Assembly: GCA_009760855.2 (NCBI GenBank)
Contig: WPIO01000001.1
Span: 665,001-729,000 of the forward strand
Source of the DNA: Cristatella mucedo
Taxonomy: Eukaryota; Bryozoa; Phylactolaemata; Cristatellidae
DNA length: 64,000 nt
Direction of reading: 5' to 3'
Part shown: positions 43,086 through 55,429 of the stretch, piece by piece
How the letters are laid out: every line of letters begins with the position of its first letter
Position numbering within the stretch: the stretch's first letter is position 1
Position numbers and translations under genes: made by a program
Notes under the pieces: generated by a model
The model's database searches: none
What the model saw: only the letters and a program-made list of their open reading frames with translations
What the model was told of the DNA's origin: nothing

Positions 43086-43086
43086 G
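43002..43086. repeat. (CA)n/(TA)n microsatellite
   Basis: A CA run flanked by a short TA run, lying exactly between the two convergent R2-like elements. Confidence 0.95.
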
Positions 43087-43329
43087 AATAGATAGATATG
43101 TCACTTTTATTTTGGATATTTTAACGAATTATTGCACCTTAGCCGGTGTAAACCTGCTCCAACAGGGCCGCAGAAGCTACCTGAGCATCCCGTTTCATGA
43201 GCAGGGACCACAAGGCTTCTGACCCGGAAATTGTGTTTAAGAAGTACAGATGCCGCAAGACTGCCTAATCCTTCGGTGAAATGCCGAATTCTGCCGGACA
43301 GATTTATTATCCGATTACCAGCCGCTCAG

Positions 43330-45420
43330 GGCACCTATCACAAAGGGCCCTCACCACTGCCGATAGGTAGCAAGCGGTCACAAAAGACCGGGCTATGGCT
43401 TCGTCCTTATCAACCTCTTACCGGGCCGCCACCAACAGGGCATCTTTCTGCCGTTCTACGGCAGCGATGATAAAATACGCCAACTATGACCGCAATGGTG
43501 CCGTTGTCAATTACTAGGTCCGGCTTGAGATCGGACCCAACGCGATTGGGGAGAGGCTACCTGCCGAAAGGCAGGGGATTCTCGGTGGTCGGAAGAGCCC
43601 CGATTAGGCTACCTAGAAAAAGGTTGTGTTTAGCAATAATTGCTTGCGGCAGAGGCCGGCAGTGTTTTATTAGGTGGCAGACGGTCTCAGTCTCAGTGCG
43701 ACAAAGGCGGCAGTTGGTGGCCATTCAGGGGTATGACCGGCTGCCAATCGTGCCCACCGGCAGCATGTCCAATGCGAGCACGGTGAACAAACCTGTAGGT
43801 CCAGAACGACAGGCCAAGATTTTCGTGCTCTTGAAGTAGCTATGTATCCCAAACCGATCAATGGCCAGGCCACGGCTGACCCTGGGCTGAGCGGGCTGAG
43901 CCGCACAAGGCCGGCCCTCAGCTAACCTGGCGAACTTGAGTAGTCTCGATTTTGTGACGAGCGGCACAAACAAGTGCTCCATATTGTCGGAGTCGGTTGA
44001 GCTGGTTTTTGATAGGCGACAGGAGAGACGAGTGAGACATAGTCGCACATCCACCCACAGCGAGGCTGGGCCGACCCTGTTTCTAGGGCCGAAGGGGCTA
44101 GGCTCAGGTACCGTGAGCGAAATACGTCAGATGAAGGCGTGCCGTCAACGCTGTCAACGGCCCGGTCGAGACGTGAGGCGACGTGAGACGTGTCACACAA
44201 CACGTTAGGGTGAGGCGGAGCACAGCATGCTGCAGGCCTAATTAACTCTGAGGATCTCCGAATCGGTCGCGAAGCGCACGAGACCACGGCCTCCATTTCA
44301 GCACGGTACAAACGGCAAATGTGTCCAGCTGATGCCGCTAGTCTCAAATCAACTAGCGAAACCTCAGAAGAGTCTTCTCGGTCGAAAGCGGGGCAGCCAG
44401 ATTCACGAGCCAAGACCTAGAGACGGAATCAATCAGTGGCAGAAGGAAAGACCACAAAGCGTCAAGCTTTTGCCGGGGGGGGGGAGAAGGCTTTCCTGCA
44501 TTAAGCGAAGGTCCCTGGCACGGAACGAACAGGCTTATTCAATCTCGAACCTGGCTACCGGAAACCTTGCGGGACTCGGAGTTAGGTCACGGGCTCATTC
44601 TCTGGCAGTTTGGAAATCGGTTGGCCGTTCAAGGAGACGGAAGCAGGAACAGCTTCAGGACTCGTTGGGGACCCGATCGAGCCGAACCTTTCCGGCCGGG
44701 TCGGCATGCCCGGCGACCGAACGGCCCGCTAGGCAGCCCACAGCAAAGCCTGCCTGCCAGTGGACGTGCCGAAAAATAAAGCGAGGTCATCCGCCAGGGC
44801 GACGCCAGACAGATCTGTATCGTCCAGCATGCAGCTGGACCCCAGAGTGCTGCCGGAGAGACTGATGACCGGCTCCATCGCCAGATTAGATAAGATCGGC
44901 TAGAGAGGGACCACTGCCAAATGCACGCCGACATCGGGAAAGCTCTCAACAATTCGTTTCACACCCGCAGCTCCAGGAGCAAGCCTGTGTAAAGATGCTC
45001 CACGAATCCGCAGAATTCATTACCTACTTCGGTGTGCTGGAGCTCACGGATCAGAGAGCCATGAGGAATGCTGCCAAAGGCAATTTACAGGTTGAGGAAC
45101 GCCAAGTAGATCTGCTAACTGCCGATCTGCGGCCTCCTCAAACAGACTTTACACTATAAAGAACCACTCGAGGCAGCCCCCCACACGCGGCACGAAGCGC
45201 CTCTTATGAGGAAATAGCAGTTCACAGCCTCCCACAAGCTTGCCCAGACTTCCGCCAGCCAGCCCGAGAGCAGATTACAGAGCGTGGACAACAGCTTCAT
45301 CGGTCAAAAGGTGCCGGGTATGCTTGGGTCACCCTTCTGTGGATAAGGATCGTGAGACCGTCATCCAAGCTAACGGAACGTCGCCAAAGTAGAGGTAGCC
45401 ATTCAGGGTGCTTGCGATGA
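43330..45420 (-). mobile_element. R2-like (RLE-type) non-LTR retrotransposon, degenerate, minus strand
   Basis: On the minus strand: RT entry IYLAFLNL and FGSIPHGSLIREL (about 45130-45050), FCGFVEHLYTGLLLELRV (about 45010-44960), DLSGVALADDLALFF with the catalytic ADD intact (about 44815-44770), linker frames (43725-44413), a zinc knuckle CRLCRTETETVCHLIKHC (43712-43659), and the endonuclease core KPDLVIDNGTIAVIV (about 43530-43485). Several frameshifts and stops. Same family as the 41 kb copy, in opposite orientation. Confidence 0.83.
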
Positions 45421-45524
45421 GCCCGCATCCAGGTTTAATGATGCGAAAGTGGTGGTTTCTAGACGGTCAGCTTCTGGCTAGGCATTTCGGGCTCTTGGAA
45501 AGCGTGCACATATACAGACCTGCT

Positions 45525-45620
45525 AATAATGGGAATAATAATAACAAAATCCTTGAAATAGCAGCCTCAGAGAACTTAACCTCTTTCTAGATAAGCTTTA
45601 CTGAGTTTAGCCCAAACCGT
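45525..45620 (-). mobile_element. CR1/L2-like family A tail
   Basis: AATAATAATAA, then GCAGCCTCAGAGAACTTAAC, CTCTTTCTAGATAAGC; reverse-complement terminus. Confidence 0.75.
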
Positions 45621-45699
45621 TACCATTGTCACTTCGCAAAGCAACACTCTCGGTCGCTTCACTGAATTGTATTTTCATTGCACGCCGGTGCCGCGGCTG

Positions 45700-46080
45700 G
45701 ATCTTATGAATAATAATGCATTAGGCATGGCCCCTCAGAGAACTCAATATATTTCTAGGAACTTTACATTTGTAGCAAATGAAGGTCTATCCAACGGTTA
45801 GCGGTAGCAGGCTCAATAAACAACAAGAATAACATGGTTAGTGGTGACATGCACAGGGTCAGCATGCAAGTGTGGTTAATGGCAGCATGCACAGTGTCAA
45901 CAGGCACAAGCACTTACAGGCCAAATCACAGGGAACCAGTAAATGTTGCCATACAGAGACACGATTTTAGTTTCCTTTAAATGTGGACCATGCAGGAGAC
46001 GTCGTTACGCAAGTCGGGAGTGGCTTCCAGTTTTCACGTGCTTACGAACGAAAGGCACGGTCTATAAAAGATTTGAGATT
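45700..46080 (-). mobile_element. CR1/L2-like family A 3' UTR and terminus
   Basis: Terminus CCTCAGAGAACTCAATATAT, TTCTAGGAACTTTACATTT followed (minus orientation, upstream) by the UTR repeat motifs GTTAGTGG-GACATGC and GGGTCAGCATGCA-GTGTGG, and a trace of the C-terminus near 45960-46020. Confidence 0.75.
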
Positions 46081-46084
46081 TGTA

Positions 46085-47865
46085 CAAGGTATATTTAAAC
46101 AGTTTCTACGCAATTATCACTATCTACAACGTGAAAGAATGTAATAATTCGATCTTGATGACTCTGTGTGAGACCGTGAATTGCCAAAAGAATCGACTGA
46201 ACTCCCCGGTTCTAGATAAGAAGAGAGAAACTTTCTTGTGGGAGGTACGACATTTTAGCGGTATTTTTTGACGAACAATTTGCAATCATAATGCAGCAAA
46301 GTCAAAGGTCTGGGAACTAAATGAAAAGTATTATGATCCAACTGAGAGGAATCTCCGAGTTGATTAATCGAACCCTTGTTAAAAGGGAGTTGTACGTCAC
46401 ATTAGAAACTGGTTCCTCCTTTTTTCGCTGTCTCTAAAGATGAAGCATTCCGATAGAAACATGAAAAGACTTGTCGATAGAATAAAATATGATCAAAAAC
46501 GATGGCAGATATCCGTCAAATTAGTGGTCATTGCCCTTGTGCTTGGACCCTAAGAAGACTGGATACAATGCCCGTGCTTTTCAAGTCTGCGAGTTAATAG
46601 TGCTGATGCTCTTTATTGCCGAAAGAAAGGCTGGCCAGAGCAAACGCAATTTGTGCCTTGTGAGTGACGACGACTGGGAGCCTAAGTTTATGTACGGCGA
46701 GAAAGTGATACTCTCTTCCTTGCGAATAAAGCTTGGACTAAAAAAAACAGCGTTAAGGGTTCGGTTCACGTAGGTGATAACTTTTAGAAAAGTTTCCTCA
46801 GATCAGTCAGGCAAAGAGAAATCTCCGCATTATTTGTTAGTCCACAGATGAGAGCATTGTTAAAAGACAAGCAGCTTACATCAACATAAGTGGGTTAGAG
46901 TTGAATGCATTGAATGGATATAAGTCTGTGGTAGAGAACTTCTTGGCAGGCTCAAGGTCCGCTGACTACGCCCGAATAGTCGAGAACAGGATTTAAAACT
47001 TCGCGGAAACCGGCTGCTGAATAAGTATTTTGATATATTATTTAAACTCTTACCTTGGCTATTTCCCATTAAATTTATAAAAGTTCACAGAGGTACATGG
47101 TGAGAGGTTCCATCAAGTTATATTTGAAATTGAGCGTAAATATTTCGGCCGCTATAATGTTAAAATGATTGCAAATTGTTCTTAGAGTCTGCAGTGCCAG
47201 AATCCAGCTGCTGAGCATAGCAGAATGTTTAGAAAGAGGCAGATCAAAGGCATTTAAATAAATTAAGGTCGACTCGTGCTTAAATTATAGATAAACTAGA
47301 TGATACTAGATAAACTAGATGATACTAGTGCCATTAAGCAATTGTAAAAATGATGTATCGCACGTGAAAGTATTGTAAAATTACAATGAATATCTTTAAA
47401 AGTCATGACGTGCTTGGTTTGAAAGAGATACTGATTATAAACTAGCATCCGAAAATTTACTTAAATCACCTATTAGCTTACAAATAATTGACAAAAACTT
47501 CTTATTTACAGCTGAGTGTAATCAGTGGTTCAAACTTACTGGTAGTAGGTTTAATAATCCACTGGTTGATAGGGCACATATGATGCACATATATCGTTAC
47601 TGACCCGCCTAAGGAAAAATGCCGGCAGTTACTAACTGATCGCACTTTATGCAAAGCATGTCAAATTTTGAGTAGCATATCCGATGTCAGCTCATGAACA
47701 GTCGTAGCGAACCCATCGGAAAAATATCCGAATTCATCACCAAAAAGTCAGGTAAAGGTCGACAATGAGCTTGCAGTCTCCAATGCTACTCCATAGAGCA
47801 GGATGGGGGTCACGATTCAATGAGGTTCTCTCTTTTAGAGGAATGTTTGCTGGTAAGCGAGAGTA
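46085..47865. other. AT-rich stretch without recognised features
   Basis: Contains only short frames (80 codons at 46531-46773 + is the longest readable one and has no recognisable domain). No repeat match noticed. Confidence 0.35.
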
Positions 47866-47869
47866 GGTG

Positions 47870-48800
47870 CATGAAGGCCCCTCAACAGGATCATATAACC
47901 TGAATTTGGCAGAGAGCGGAAGTATCTCACTTGCTGCCTGTATTGATGACATCCGCACATGGATGGTAGCAAATTTTCTAAAACTGAACGATGATAAAAC
48001 TAAATTTCTAATTATGTACAAACCCTGTGTGATTCAGAAATTGGAAAAGCTGACGCTCAAAATTGGCTCTGCCAGCATATCTCCCGTTGAATCAGTTCAA
48101 AATCTGGATATCATGTTCCAAAGTGACCTCTTGTTAGACTACCACATCAGCTCCACAATGAAGTTTACCTACTTTCAACTACACAACACTGCTAAAACTC
48201 GGGCTTGTTTAGATAAGGATACCACGTCCAAGTTAGTCCGTGCATTTGTGACATCCCGTCTTGACTTCTGTAGCTCACTGCTTGCTGGCCTACCGGCATG
48301 TGCAATCAGGCAAAAACTCCGAAGCTAGGCCTGCACGGGCTCCCAGTCAAGCAACGGATCGACTTCAAGGTTTTATCGCTCACTTTTAGATCACTTTATT
48401 CTGCTCCAACCTATCTCTCAGATCTACTCTCTACCACGCCAAGCATCGTACTACCCGCTTTTCGGGATCCAACAGTCTACAAATACCTCGTACAAAACTC
48501 AAATCCTTTGGAGACCGTGTATTTATTTCGTATGCTCCCAAAGCCTGGAACTTAATCCCGACTTGCGTCAGAACATCCCCTTACTTGACCACATTTGTAA
48601 AGAACTTAAAAAACACCTATTTAGGACAGCATTCAGTGGGTTCCTGTGATTCATTCTTAATGTGGTTATGCGTGCTGACAATGTGCATGCAGTCACTAAC
48701 CACATTTGCAAATTGACGCTGTCCATGTAAACCCTAACTGCTTAATCGAGCGTATTATTATTATTATTATTAGTAGTAGTAGTCGTAGTATTATATTATT
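47870..48800 (+). mobile_element. CR1/L2-like retrotransposon, C-terminal RT fragment and tail
   Basis: Starts at LAACIDDIRTWMVANFLKLNDDKTKF (47920), passes the finger-like ISPVESVQNLDIMFQSDL and LDKDTTSKLVRAFVTSRLDFCSSLL, then a deletion (after AIRQ) into the LPVKQRIDFKVLSLTFRSL region. It ends with the C-terminal coding and 3' UTR to an (ATT)n/(AGT)n tract at 48757-48800. The 5' end is truncated inside the RT, with no YADD. Confidence 0.88.
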
Positions 48801-48902
48801 TCCAGAGCTTCAGATGATCGAGTTTGCCACTGACATGGTAAAAGTCTGGTAAATAAGAAAAACAGTGACAAGTGTCTTAGCTGGCGGGGTGAAAAACAAT
48901 CT

Positions 48903-50140
48903 GTAACGCCAAAGGCTAGATGGGGGAAGGCTGACCCTGCCGCTTTCCTTGCGGCGTAGCCTAGCCCCAAGTGCCGTTCGGTGCGCGTCTACGCACAATA
49001 AGCAGACCGCCACGAAACTAGCGTTTCTGGCGCTGACCTACTTATCGTTACTAGAAGGGGTCGTGAGTCCGCGGTGTGAATTGGAAAGCGAGACACACAA
49101 TTGAAGATTTTACTGAGCTTTATTCGCAAGCGCACAAAGTTGCGGCGTGACTAGCTAATTTTATCTCCACACTCCTCACACGCTCTCAACAGTACAAGCA
49201 CTTGCGGAGGGAATACGTCCCCACACTTAGGCTACCTATGTCTATTGTGGGGAACGACCCAAATAAGACGGAGGAGCCCGAGCCGAACCCTAGACCCTGA
49301 CTGGAGAACTAGGTCTCGGCTTCCACCTTACGCTAGGAATACCTCATACGCTACACCAAGCACTCTTGCGTGACCACGTGCACGCACCAATACATAAAAC
49401 ACATAAAACACGGAAGAAACGCTAAAAGGCGAGCTCGAGCGCTATACGCCATTATATTTTTGGATTCCACCGAATCCTCCCGGCGCTGTCTCGTCCTGCC
49501 CCTCAATCGCCGGCGGACAGCCTGCCCTCTTCCCGCGCTTTAAGTCCGGCAACTATCAATCGGCAACAAGTCCGGCAACTACCGGCGACGGCCTCCAGAC
49601 GGAGCCGAAGATGAAGAATGTAATGTAATCTATCTCCGTCTGTAACTTCACAAAGTCATAGACACCACGTGGGTGTTACGCAGGAGAGTTTTGTTTAGCT
49701 CACTCACAGTCTAAGCGGCTTTCGGTACGCATTCGGTAGCCAACAGACTTCGTCTCACGCAACAACGAAGAGGTCCTAGCGAGCGTCGCCCTATCATTAC
49801 ATAACTAGCTGGGAAAATGGGGTTGACAACCTAGCCAATATCAATCACCTCAGCGACCTCTGTTTCCCCTCGCTCACAGCTCAAGAACGCAGATATTCTT
49901 CACCCACTCCTTTTGCTCTCACGGAAACCGTCCAGCAAATGTAGGACGGCTGGCGGTGACAGCGACCTTGGGCAAGCGTTGCCCTATTCTCAAATTGCTA
50001 GCCGGAACTATAGGTTTGACAGGTAAGCCTATATCAATCACCTTATCGCCCTACTACGATGGCTGCGTCCTCTTGCTCTAGGACAGAGCTTTTTCCTGCT
50101 GAGCAATTCTCATGCGCTATAAAACTAAGTCATGCCGGTG
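48903..50140 (+). repeat. Unit C, 5' block (copy 2)
   Basis: Second copy of 2525-3600 in the same orientation. It carries an inserted family-B tail (49628-49772) that the left copy lacks. Ends at CGCTATAAAACTAAG. Confidence 0.7.
49628..49772 (-). mobile_element. CR1-like family B 3' tail inserted in unit C
   Basis: Reverse complement of the family-B terminus: TATCTCCGTCTGTAAC, TCACAAAGTCATAG, GTGGGTGTTACGCAGGAGAG, then TTCGGTACGCATTCGGTAGC and CAACAGACTTCGTCTC. Confidence 0.85.
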
Positions 50141-50554
50141 CTGTTCTACAAATCGAAAAGATGTCACTAATCGGTGGCTTATGATCACCGAACTAGCATA
50201 CTATCCTGCACTCGATACAGATACATTAGTCGACCTTGACCTAATAGGCGACTTAAGCAGCTTGAGATGAGAAGCGGAATGAGCAGCTTGAGATGAGAAG
50301 CGTCTTTTAATATTGTTCAAAGCCCGTTAGAAGATGGCCAGAGGTACGCCCAAGCCGTCTATTTTAAGTACAGCCGTAGCTGCCACAGGTAAGGAATAGG
50401 TGTGCTCGGAAGCTTCGACCAGGGGGAGGGGGCGTCCTCAACTGCATACGCCCAACGTGCTCAAGCTGAAAGACGGCCAACGTGCAACCGTCATCTTGCG
50501 TCGGAAGCCATGCAGGTTGAGGTTGCCACAGAAGCCTAGTTCTAAAGCCACTCC

Positions 50555-51285
50555 GTCTTGATAGAGCACTTGGTAACGTAGTTGCTTTCTACGATCTCGG
50601 TTCCGAGGTCGTGGGTTCGAATATTGTGGTGGGCGATCCTTTGCTTCCTCTACAAGTGGTAGAGGTAGCCAACAATGTTCTTCTGTCGCTATAGAAAAAA
50701 AGGCCGTTGAACCAGCTAGTATTTATTTATTTATGTTGCAGCGTCCGCTGCCTCGCATTGGTTTTCCCTATTAGATAGAGCAGCAGAGGTGAATCCAGGC
50801 GGGTGGCAGGGCAGGCAGGAGTCAGCCATGGCCTAGTAAGTGTAAGCCAAGTCTGACACCTAGTACGGCGGGCAGCTGCCGTGCTAGTGCGGCCGTTGGC
50901 CACTGGATGCTTGGACAGACTGTTCAATGCCCGCATGCACTGGGGGACAACCCAAACCTACTTTATAGGGGGCTCTGCCTCTAGACTCCCGTGCTAACCC
51001 GAATCTCTAATCCTGGCTTCGACTTAGTACAACAAGGACGGATTCATCAGCGTGATCAGAGCTTGGGTGCGATTGACTAGCAATGGAATTGAGCTGCAGG
51101 TGTGAAATTAATTTTTTAAGCATAAAATTAGTAACAAATTGCATGTAATCAAGCACCCGCTCTCATTAAACTACCTTTCTAATTTTACATACAGGTGACA
51201 GTGAATCGCAACCGGGATGTTGTTCAAAAACCCAGCATCATATAGATCTTGCAAGGGCCTAGATAAAATCGGAGGTGATGCCGGA
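50555..51285 (+). repeat. S2 SINE plus downstream block, copy 2
   Basis: The SINE (50555-50735) has a B-box-like GTGGGTTCGAATATT and ends AACCAGCTAGTATTTATTTA. The following block corresponds to 1885-2440. Confidence 0.65.
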
Positions 51286-51332
51286 GATTTTGCTTAAACA
51301 CGTGAGTAGAACAAGGCTTAAAGCTATAACCG

Positions 51333-53465
51333 GGTACCTTTAAAATAGTACTACCTTTAGCATCTCATTTTCAAGGTAATGGCTGGCAAATTGCAGTGAC
51401 GGCAAACTGGGTTAAAGTTAGTACAAATCAATCAAAGCAGGAAAAGTTCAAGGTGAAAGCTTGAAAAAAGCCGCAGTTACGTGCAGAGTTTGAGGTTATA
51501 GGATACCTCGCCCGATGGGGTCGTATGTGTGATACAAAATGAAATGCTGTCTCGTGCTCGTGTGATGTAAGGGAGCGTGTGCCTGTGCGTTTATCCTGTC
51601 CCACTGAAGTGGGTTTCTTGAAGTGAAAACTGAAACAGGCATAAGCTCAGCCATGCAAATGACGTCAAATATAGGATACTGCAAAAGCAACAAGGTATTT
51701 TATTGAAAATAAGGTCCGATCAGAAAATATTTTTTTTTCGCGATGCTCATTATGTGTAAGCCTTAGTGTAACAATAAGCCCTAGTTAATGAGGGGGAAAA
51801 TTCGGCTTATTTTTAATGGCATTTCCATATTTCCATGCATATGCAGTGAAAGAATCAATTAATCAAAACTAAACTTGGCACACGTCATACTAGCTTAACA
51901 CTCGATTTGATTATAAATGTATAAGGAATAGTATTTGACCTACAGACAAGGTAAGCGTAAAAAGGAAAGAGCTATTTCTTCGAGTACCGTAAAGGAAACG
52001 CTGAGACTACAGGGGGGGGGGGCCAGAATCCGATAACTTTCCGGAAAGAGAGAAAGGTGGATCACCGAACGGTCCGAAGTAAGCGAGCCAAGTACGTACA
52101 ACCAAAATCAACAAATGGACAAAAGAAATCGCAGTTGTGGATCAGGTCGTCATTCTGAGCTGGAGTACATAATCTGTGAATGAATTGCTGACAGAGGACA
52201 AAGGATTCGGTTGTGCACAGGGCTGGACTTAGTTTGAAAAAACTCCATGTGAATTTGAAGTATGAAAATCCAGCTTAATGGCTTCTTTCTGCGATGGGAA
52301 TTCTCTAAAAAAGTGGTGTCTCTCTGTAAACTGCCTAGAACACGATTCAGTTATCCGAGAGCGCTATATGAACGTATTGCATTTATTACTACAGAAAAAA
52401 TGAACAAATGTGTTTTGGACACGAATATTATTGAAACCAAAATAACTTGATGCACACAAGCAGCTATAAGGAACGCTGGTGCTTATTATGCTAGGTGGTC
52501 ACAGAGGTCTGCCACTCTGTGATTCAGTCAGTTCAAACTGATCTGATGACATGTAGAAATTCCTTGCAGAGAGAGGAGAATATAGCTAGCACTGATTATA
52601 GAATGAAAGAAACACTATTTACAGACTCTTGATAACGGTCACAACAAGCGAGTCATTTAGGGAAACTCTGACCTTGGGTATCATTGACTTGTACAAATTG
52701 AATGGAGGGTCACCAGAGTGGATAGCTAAAGAATGTTTGGGTTAAGAATTAATTACATAAAACCACTAAAAGCCGTTTTAAAATACTAGCAGAATACATT
52801 GAAAAAGGGCTCATTTAAAAAAGAGCTCTTTTGCTAGATACGAGAGATTTAGACCAAGACTTTCGGTCCAGCGGTTAAGGTGCTCGCCCCGACCAAGGTC
52901 TGGCTGAAGTCGTTGGCACGAGCCCCGAGGCATCCGGGAAGTGCCTAAATAGAGATTAAGTTCGCGTGGGGCGCTATGCAAATGATTTATTATTCTATTA
53001 TAATATGGAAAGGAAATAGATTCGCGATATATTTAGCCCTGAATTCGAGGTTTGGAGATTAATGGCGATGCTCCAGAAGGGGATGTCAATTTGTGTGCAT
53101 GAATAAATGGGGACTTTGGAATATGAATGATTGACTAAGTTTAGATTTGTATCGTCAAAAAATAAGACTGCCTCCTGAAAATGTGCTCAAATTTGTCTCC
53201 TGGAGCAATATAATAAAACACCCGGTCTTATTTTCGGGAACTGTGGTAGCAGTGGTATGCCTGTGGCTAGCTCTGCGTCTCCGACTGTCCGACCCCACTG
53301 ACTTCATGCCTCTCTACGCGCTATCAGCTTATGATGAGAACCGAATACTCAGGTAGTCAATAAAGATAACAATGCTAAATATGGCGCGAAAAGGTTCAGT
53401 CAGCTCATTCATCCTTGGTTTAATACTACACAAGACAGTCTAGTGTCAATGACGCGAAAGTTCTG
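51333..53465 (+). repeat. Unit C, middle and 3' blocks (copy 2), without R2 or CR1 insertions
   Basis: Colinear with 3790-5330 plus 6690-8510. Around 52225-52250 the sequence crosses without interruption the point where the left copy holds the R2-like element, and around 53285 the point where it holds a CR1 tail. It therefore serves as the empty-site reference. The 62-codon frame at 52262-52450 is not conserved in the left copy. Confidence 0.78.
52853..53010 (+). mobile_element. S1 SINE, tRNA-derived (inside unit C)
   Basis: GCGGTTAAGGTGCTCGCCCC as A-box region, degraded B box (GGCACGAGCCCC), body ending AGATTAAGTTCGCGTGGGGC. It is at the position equivalent to the SINE at 7732, so it predates the duplication of the unit. 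Confidence 0.6.
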
Positions 53466-53599
53466 CAATGCCAATAAAACGGCATGGACTTGTAGACAGA
53501 GGGACAAAAGTAATATGAAGCCGTGCAGGTTTAGCCCGGGGCCTAATGAGCTCGTATTTGACGTCCGAGGTCAAGGTTATCATCTTTGACTACCCCTGT

Positions 53600-53680
53600 A
53601 GTGGGCTCAATTCCTGGGGCACTTGTGAAGCGCCCGGACGAGATTGAGTTCTCATTGGGAGCTACACAAACAAATTATAT
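53600..53680 (+). mobile_element. S1 SINE 3' half
   Basis: GTGGGCTCAATTCCTGGGGC, then GAGATTGAGTTCTCATTGGG and AGCTACACAAAC resemble the B-box-to-tail half of the S1 SINE. Confidence 0.5.
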
Positions 53681-53791
53681 ATAAATAGTATTTATGTATA
53701 CATATACATATATTGCATACTTAGGTTACCAACGATGGGGTCTCTACGCGATCAGGGATTCGGCGCGAGAACTTCACGAGACATCGGCTAG

Positions 53792-54091
53792 CAGAGAAGA
53801 CGACGTTGCCCAAACGATAACGGGGTCCGAGCGGCACAGACGCGTAAGGTGGCATTTAAAACGAAGCATTTCTTGTTAAAGTTGCTCGATAAGCTGACTA
53901 GGATCTCGTATTCAGCCGAAGAGGCGCTTCTAATCCTGCTGTCATTACTTGTGAGATGCAAAAGCTTAGCGGAAGAAAAACTTGGTTTATTGCGGAACTC
54001 GGTCGACGAAGCTATGGAAGGCTCAATCAGCGTTGTAGAGATGGATGTGTTCCACCAACTACATTTTGGAAACAATAGACTTCCATGCTAA
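53792..54091 (+). CDS. Unassigned helical open frame of about 100 codons
   Basis: Open from after a TAG at 53789 to a stop at 54089-54091. It contains a long amphipathic, leucine-rich helical stretch (LLKLLDKLTRISYSAEEALL, then LVRCKSLAEEKLGLL). No domain was recognised, there is no good ATG (first M codons are internal), and no paralogue is in the window. It could be a host exon or a retroelement remnant. Confidence 0.3.
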   Translation, partial: QRRRRCPNDNGVRAAQTRKVAFKTKHFLLKLLDKLTRISYSAEEALLILLSLLVRCKSLAEEKLGLLRNSVDEAMEGSISVVEMDVFHQLHFGNNRLPC

Positions 54092-54179
54092 AATTTCTCT
54101 GACGTTCTTGGCGCTCGGAAGAGTTCAGAATAGAAGTGCTAATTACGGCCCGATAGTCGACACGTGTGTGCGAGGAATC

Positions 54180-54702
54180 TGTCGTTTGTTTGCACAGCAG
54201 AGAGCCAGCCGATGCCCAACCCCGACAGTTTATTACCAAAGCACGGAGCCGAAGAGCGCACGGCTCTCTTCGGCCCCTACTCTCGCTCGACTCCCCCTTC
54301 CACTCCTCTAGTCCCCTGGTTGGCCCCGATGATTCATCGAGGACCACAACTGAGCAGCGGCCGACCCTGATGGTGAACCCATCATCTGGCCACCGGCTTG
54401 CTACCTACCTGTGTCCATGCCACATCACAGGCGGACCACAGCAGTGCACCGGCCGACCCTGATGATGAATCCACCATCTGGCCACCAGCTCGTTACATGC
54501 CTGTGTCCATGCTACATCACAGGCGGACCACAGCAGCACTCTCGGTGGTGCTTCTAACAGCTCACCAGTGGCATATCAGAGGAGCCTGCATACAATATAT
54601 ACATACATACGTACATACAAACTACACGCCCCCTTGACCTTAAGGTCACAAGTCAGGAGCCGGCATACAATACATACATACATACGTACATACAAAGCTA
54701 CA
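54180..54702 (-). mobile_element. Solo LTR of the 9-11 kb inner LTR family
   Basis: Aligns in reverse with the 489 bp LTRs at 9313 and 10580, including CCACCATCTGGCCACCAGCT and the TACATACGTACATAC runs at its right. It reads TGTCGTT...CTACA and is flanked by a perfect 5 bp duplication GAATC at 54175-54179 and 54703-54707. No interior is present, so it is a product of LTR-LTR recombination. Plus-strand frames inside it are LTR sequence, not genes. Confidence 0.9.
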
Positions 54703-54957
54703 GAATCGGCAGCCTTAGGCACCACATGCATCCTTACCATTAAAAATACAAACGAGGCCAACTGCCGGAAGATTTTAAAATTTGACTTTAGCTACCCGAA
54801 GCTTAACCGAGGTGTCCGAGCCCGCACCGATAGGGGAGTAGGTGCTCGACTGCTCGTTCGACCTCAGAGCCGCATGGTCGAACCCAGGAATTCAAGCTGT
54901 GCAGCTATGCAAAGTCACCTGAACGGTGTCGAGCTCATGTCACAGCGTCACTTATGC

Positions 54958-55250
54958 TAGGTAATGTATCTCCGTCTGTAGCTCCACAAAGCCATAACGA
55001 CTATGTGGGTGTTAGGCAGGAGAGTTTTGTGGAGCCCACTCACAGCCTGTGCGGCTTTCGGTACGAATTCGGTAGCCAACAGACTTCGTCTCACGCAACA
55101 AAGAGAAAGTGGGAAGCATAGCAGAGTCAAGAGAGCAGTTGAGATAGTGAGTACTTAGCATCGTTTGGCGAGCAGTGCTCCTTGACGCAAAGCTTGGCTG
55201 CATGTTCATTTCAAGAAAGGGAGGTCTTAAGGCACCTCGAAGCATGCTAA
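54958..55250 (-). mobile_element. CR1-like family B 3' tail
   Basis: TATCTCCGTCTGTAGCTCCA, TGTGGGTGTTAGGCAGGAGA and TTCGGTACGAATTCGGTAGC as in the other minus copies, continuing into C-terminal coding remnant up to 55250. Confidence 0.8.
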
Positions 55251-55429
55251 ATAGTTAGTTCCGGGTGGAGTTTTTTCGAGCTGAAGTTCCTAGGTTGGTC
55301 TCTGGCGGGGGAGGAGTCGCGAACAGCTTCCAGAATGTACTGTCTAAGGAATCGTAACGACACTCGACAAGCTCTCGAAGCTAGAAGTGCAGCCAGCTAA
55401 ACAGCCACGAAGAGTCGCGTTGGTTTTTT

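Noticed and set aside
40659-43086. Long (CA)n runs encoding Val/Cys repeats on the minus strand (42758-43069)
   Set aside because: Microsatellite translation, not a gene.
50555-50735. Possible tRNA gene (GGTCGTGGGTTCGAAT)
   Set aside because: No cloverleaf can be completed and the same sequence recurs with a shared non-tRNA tail at 20985 and 1755, which marks a SINE.
54164-54637. Plus-strand frames of 68-98 codons, similar to minus-strand frames at 9371-9796 and 10644-11036
   Set aside because: The similarity is explained by the frames lying inside LTRs of one family; frames are broken differently in each copy.
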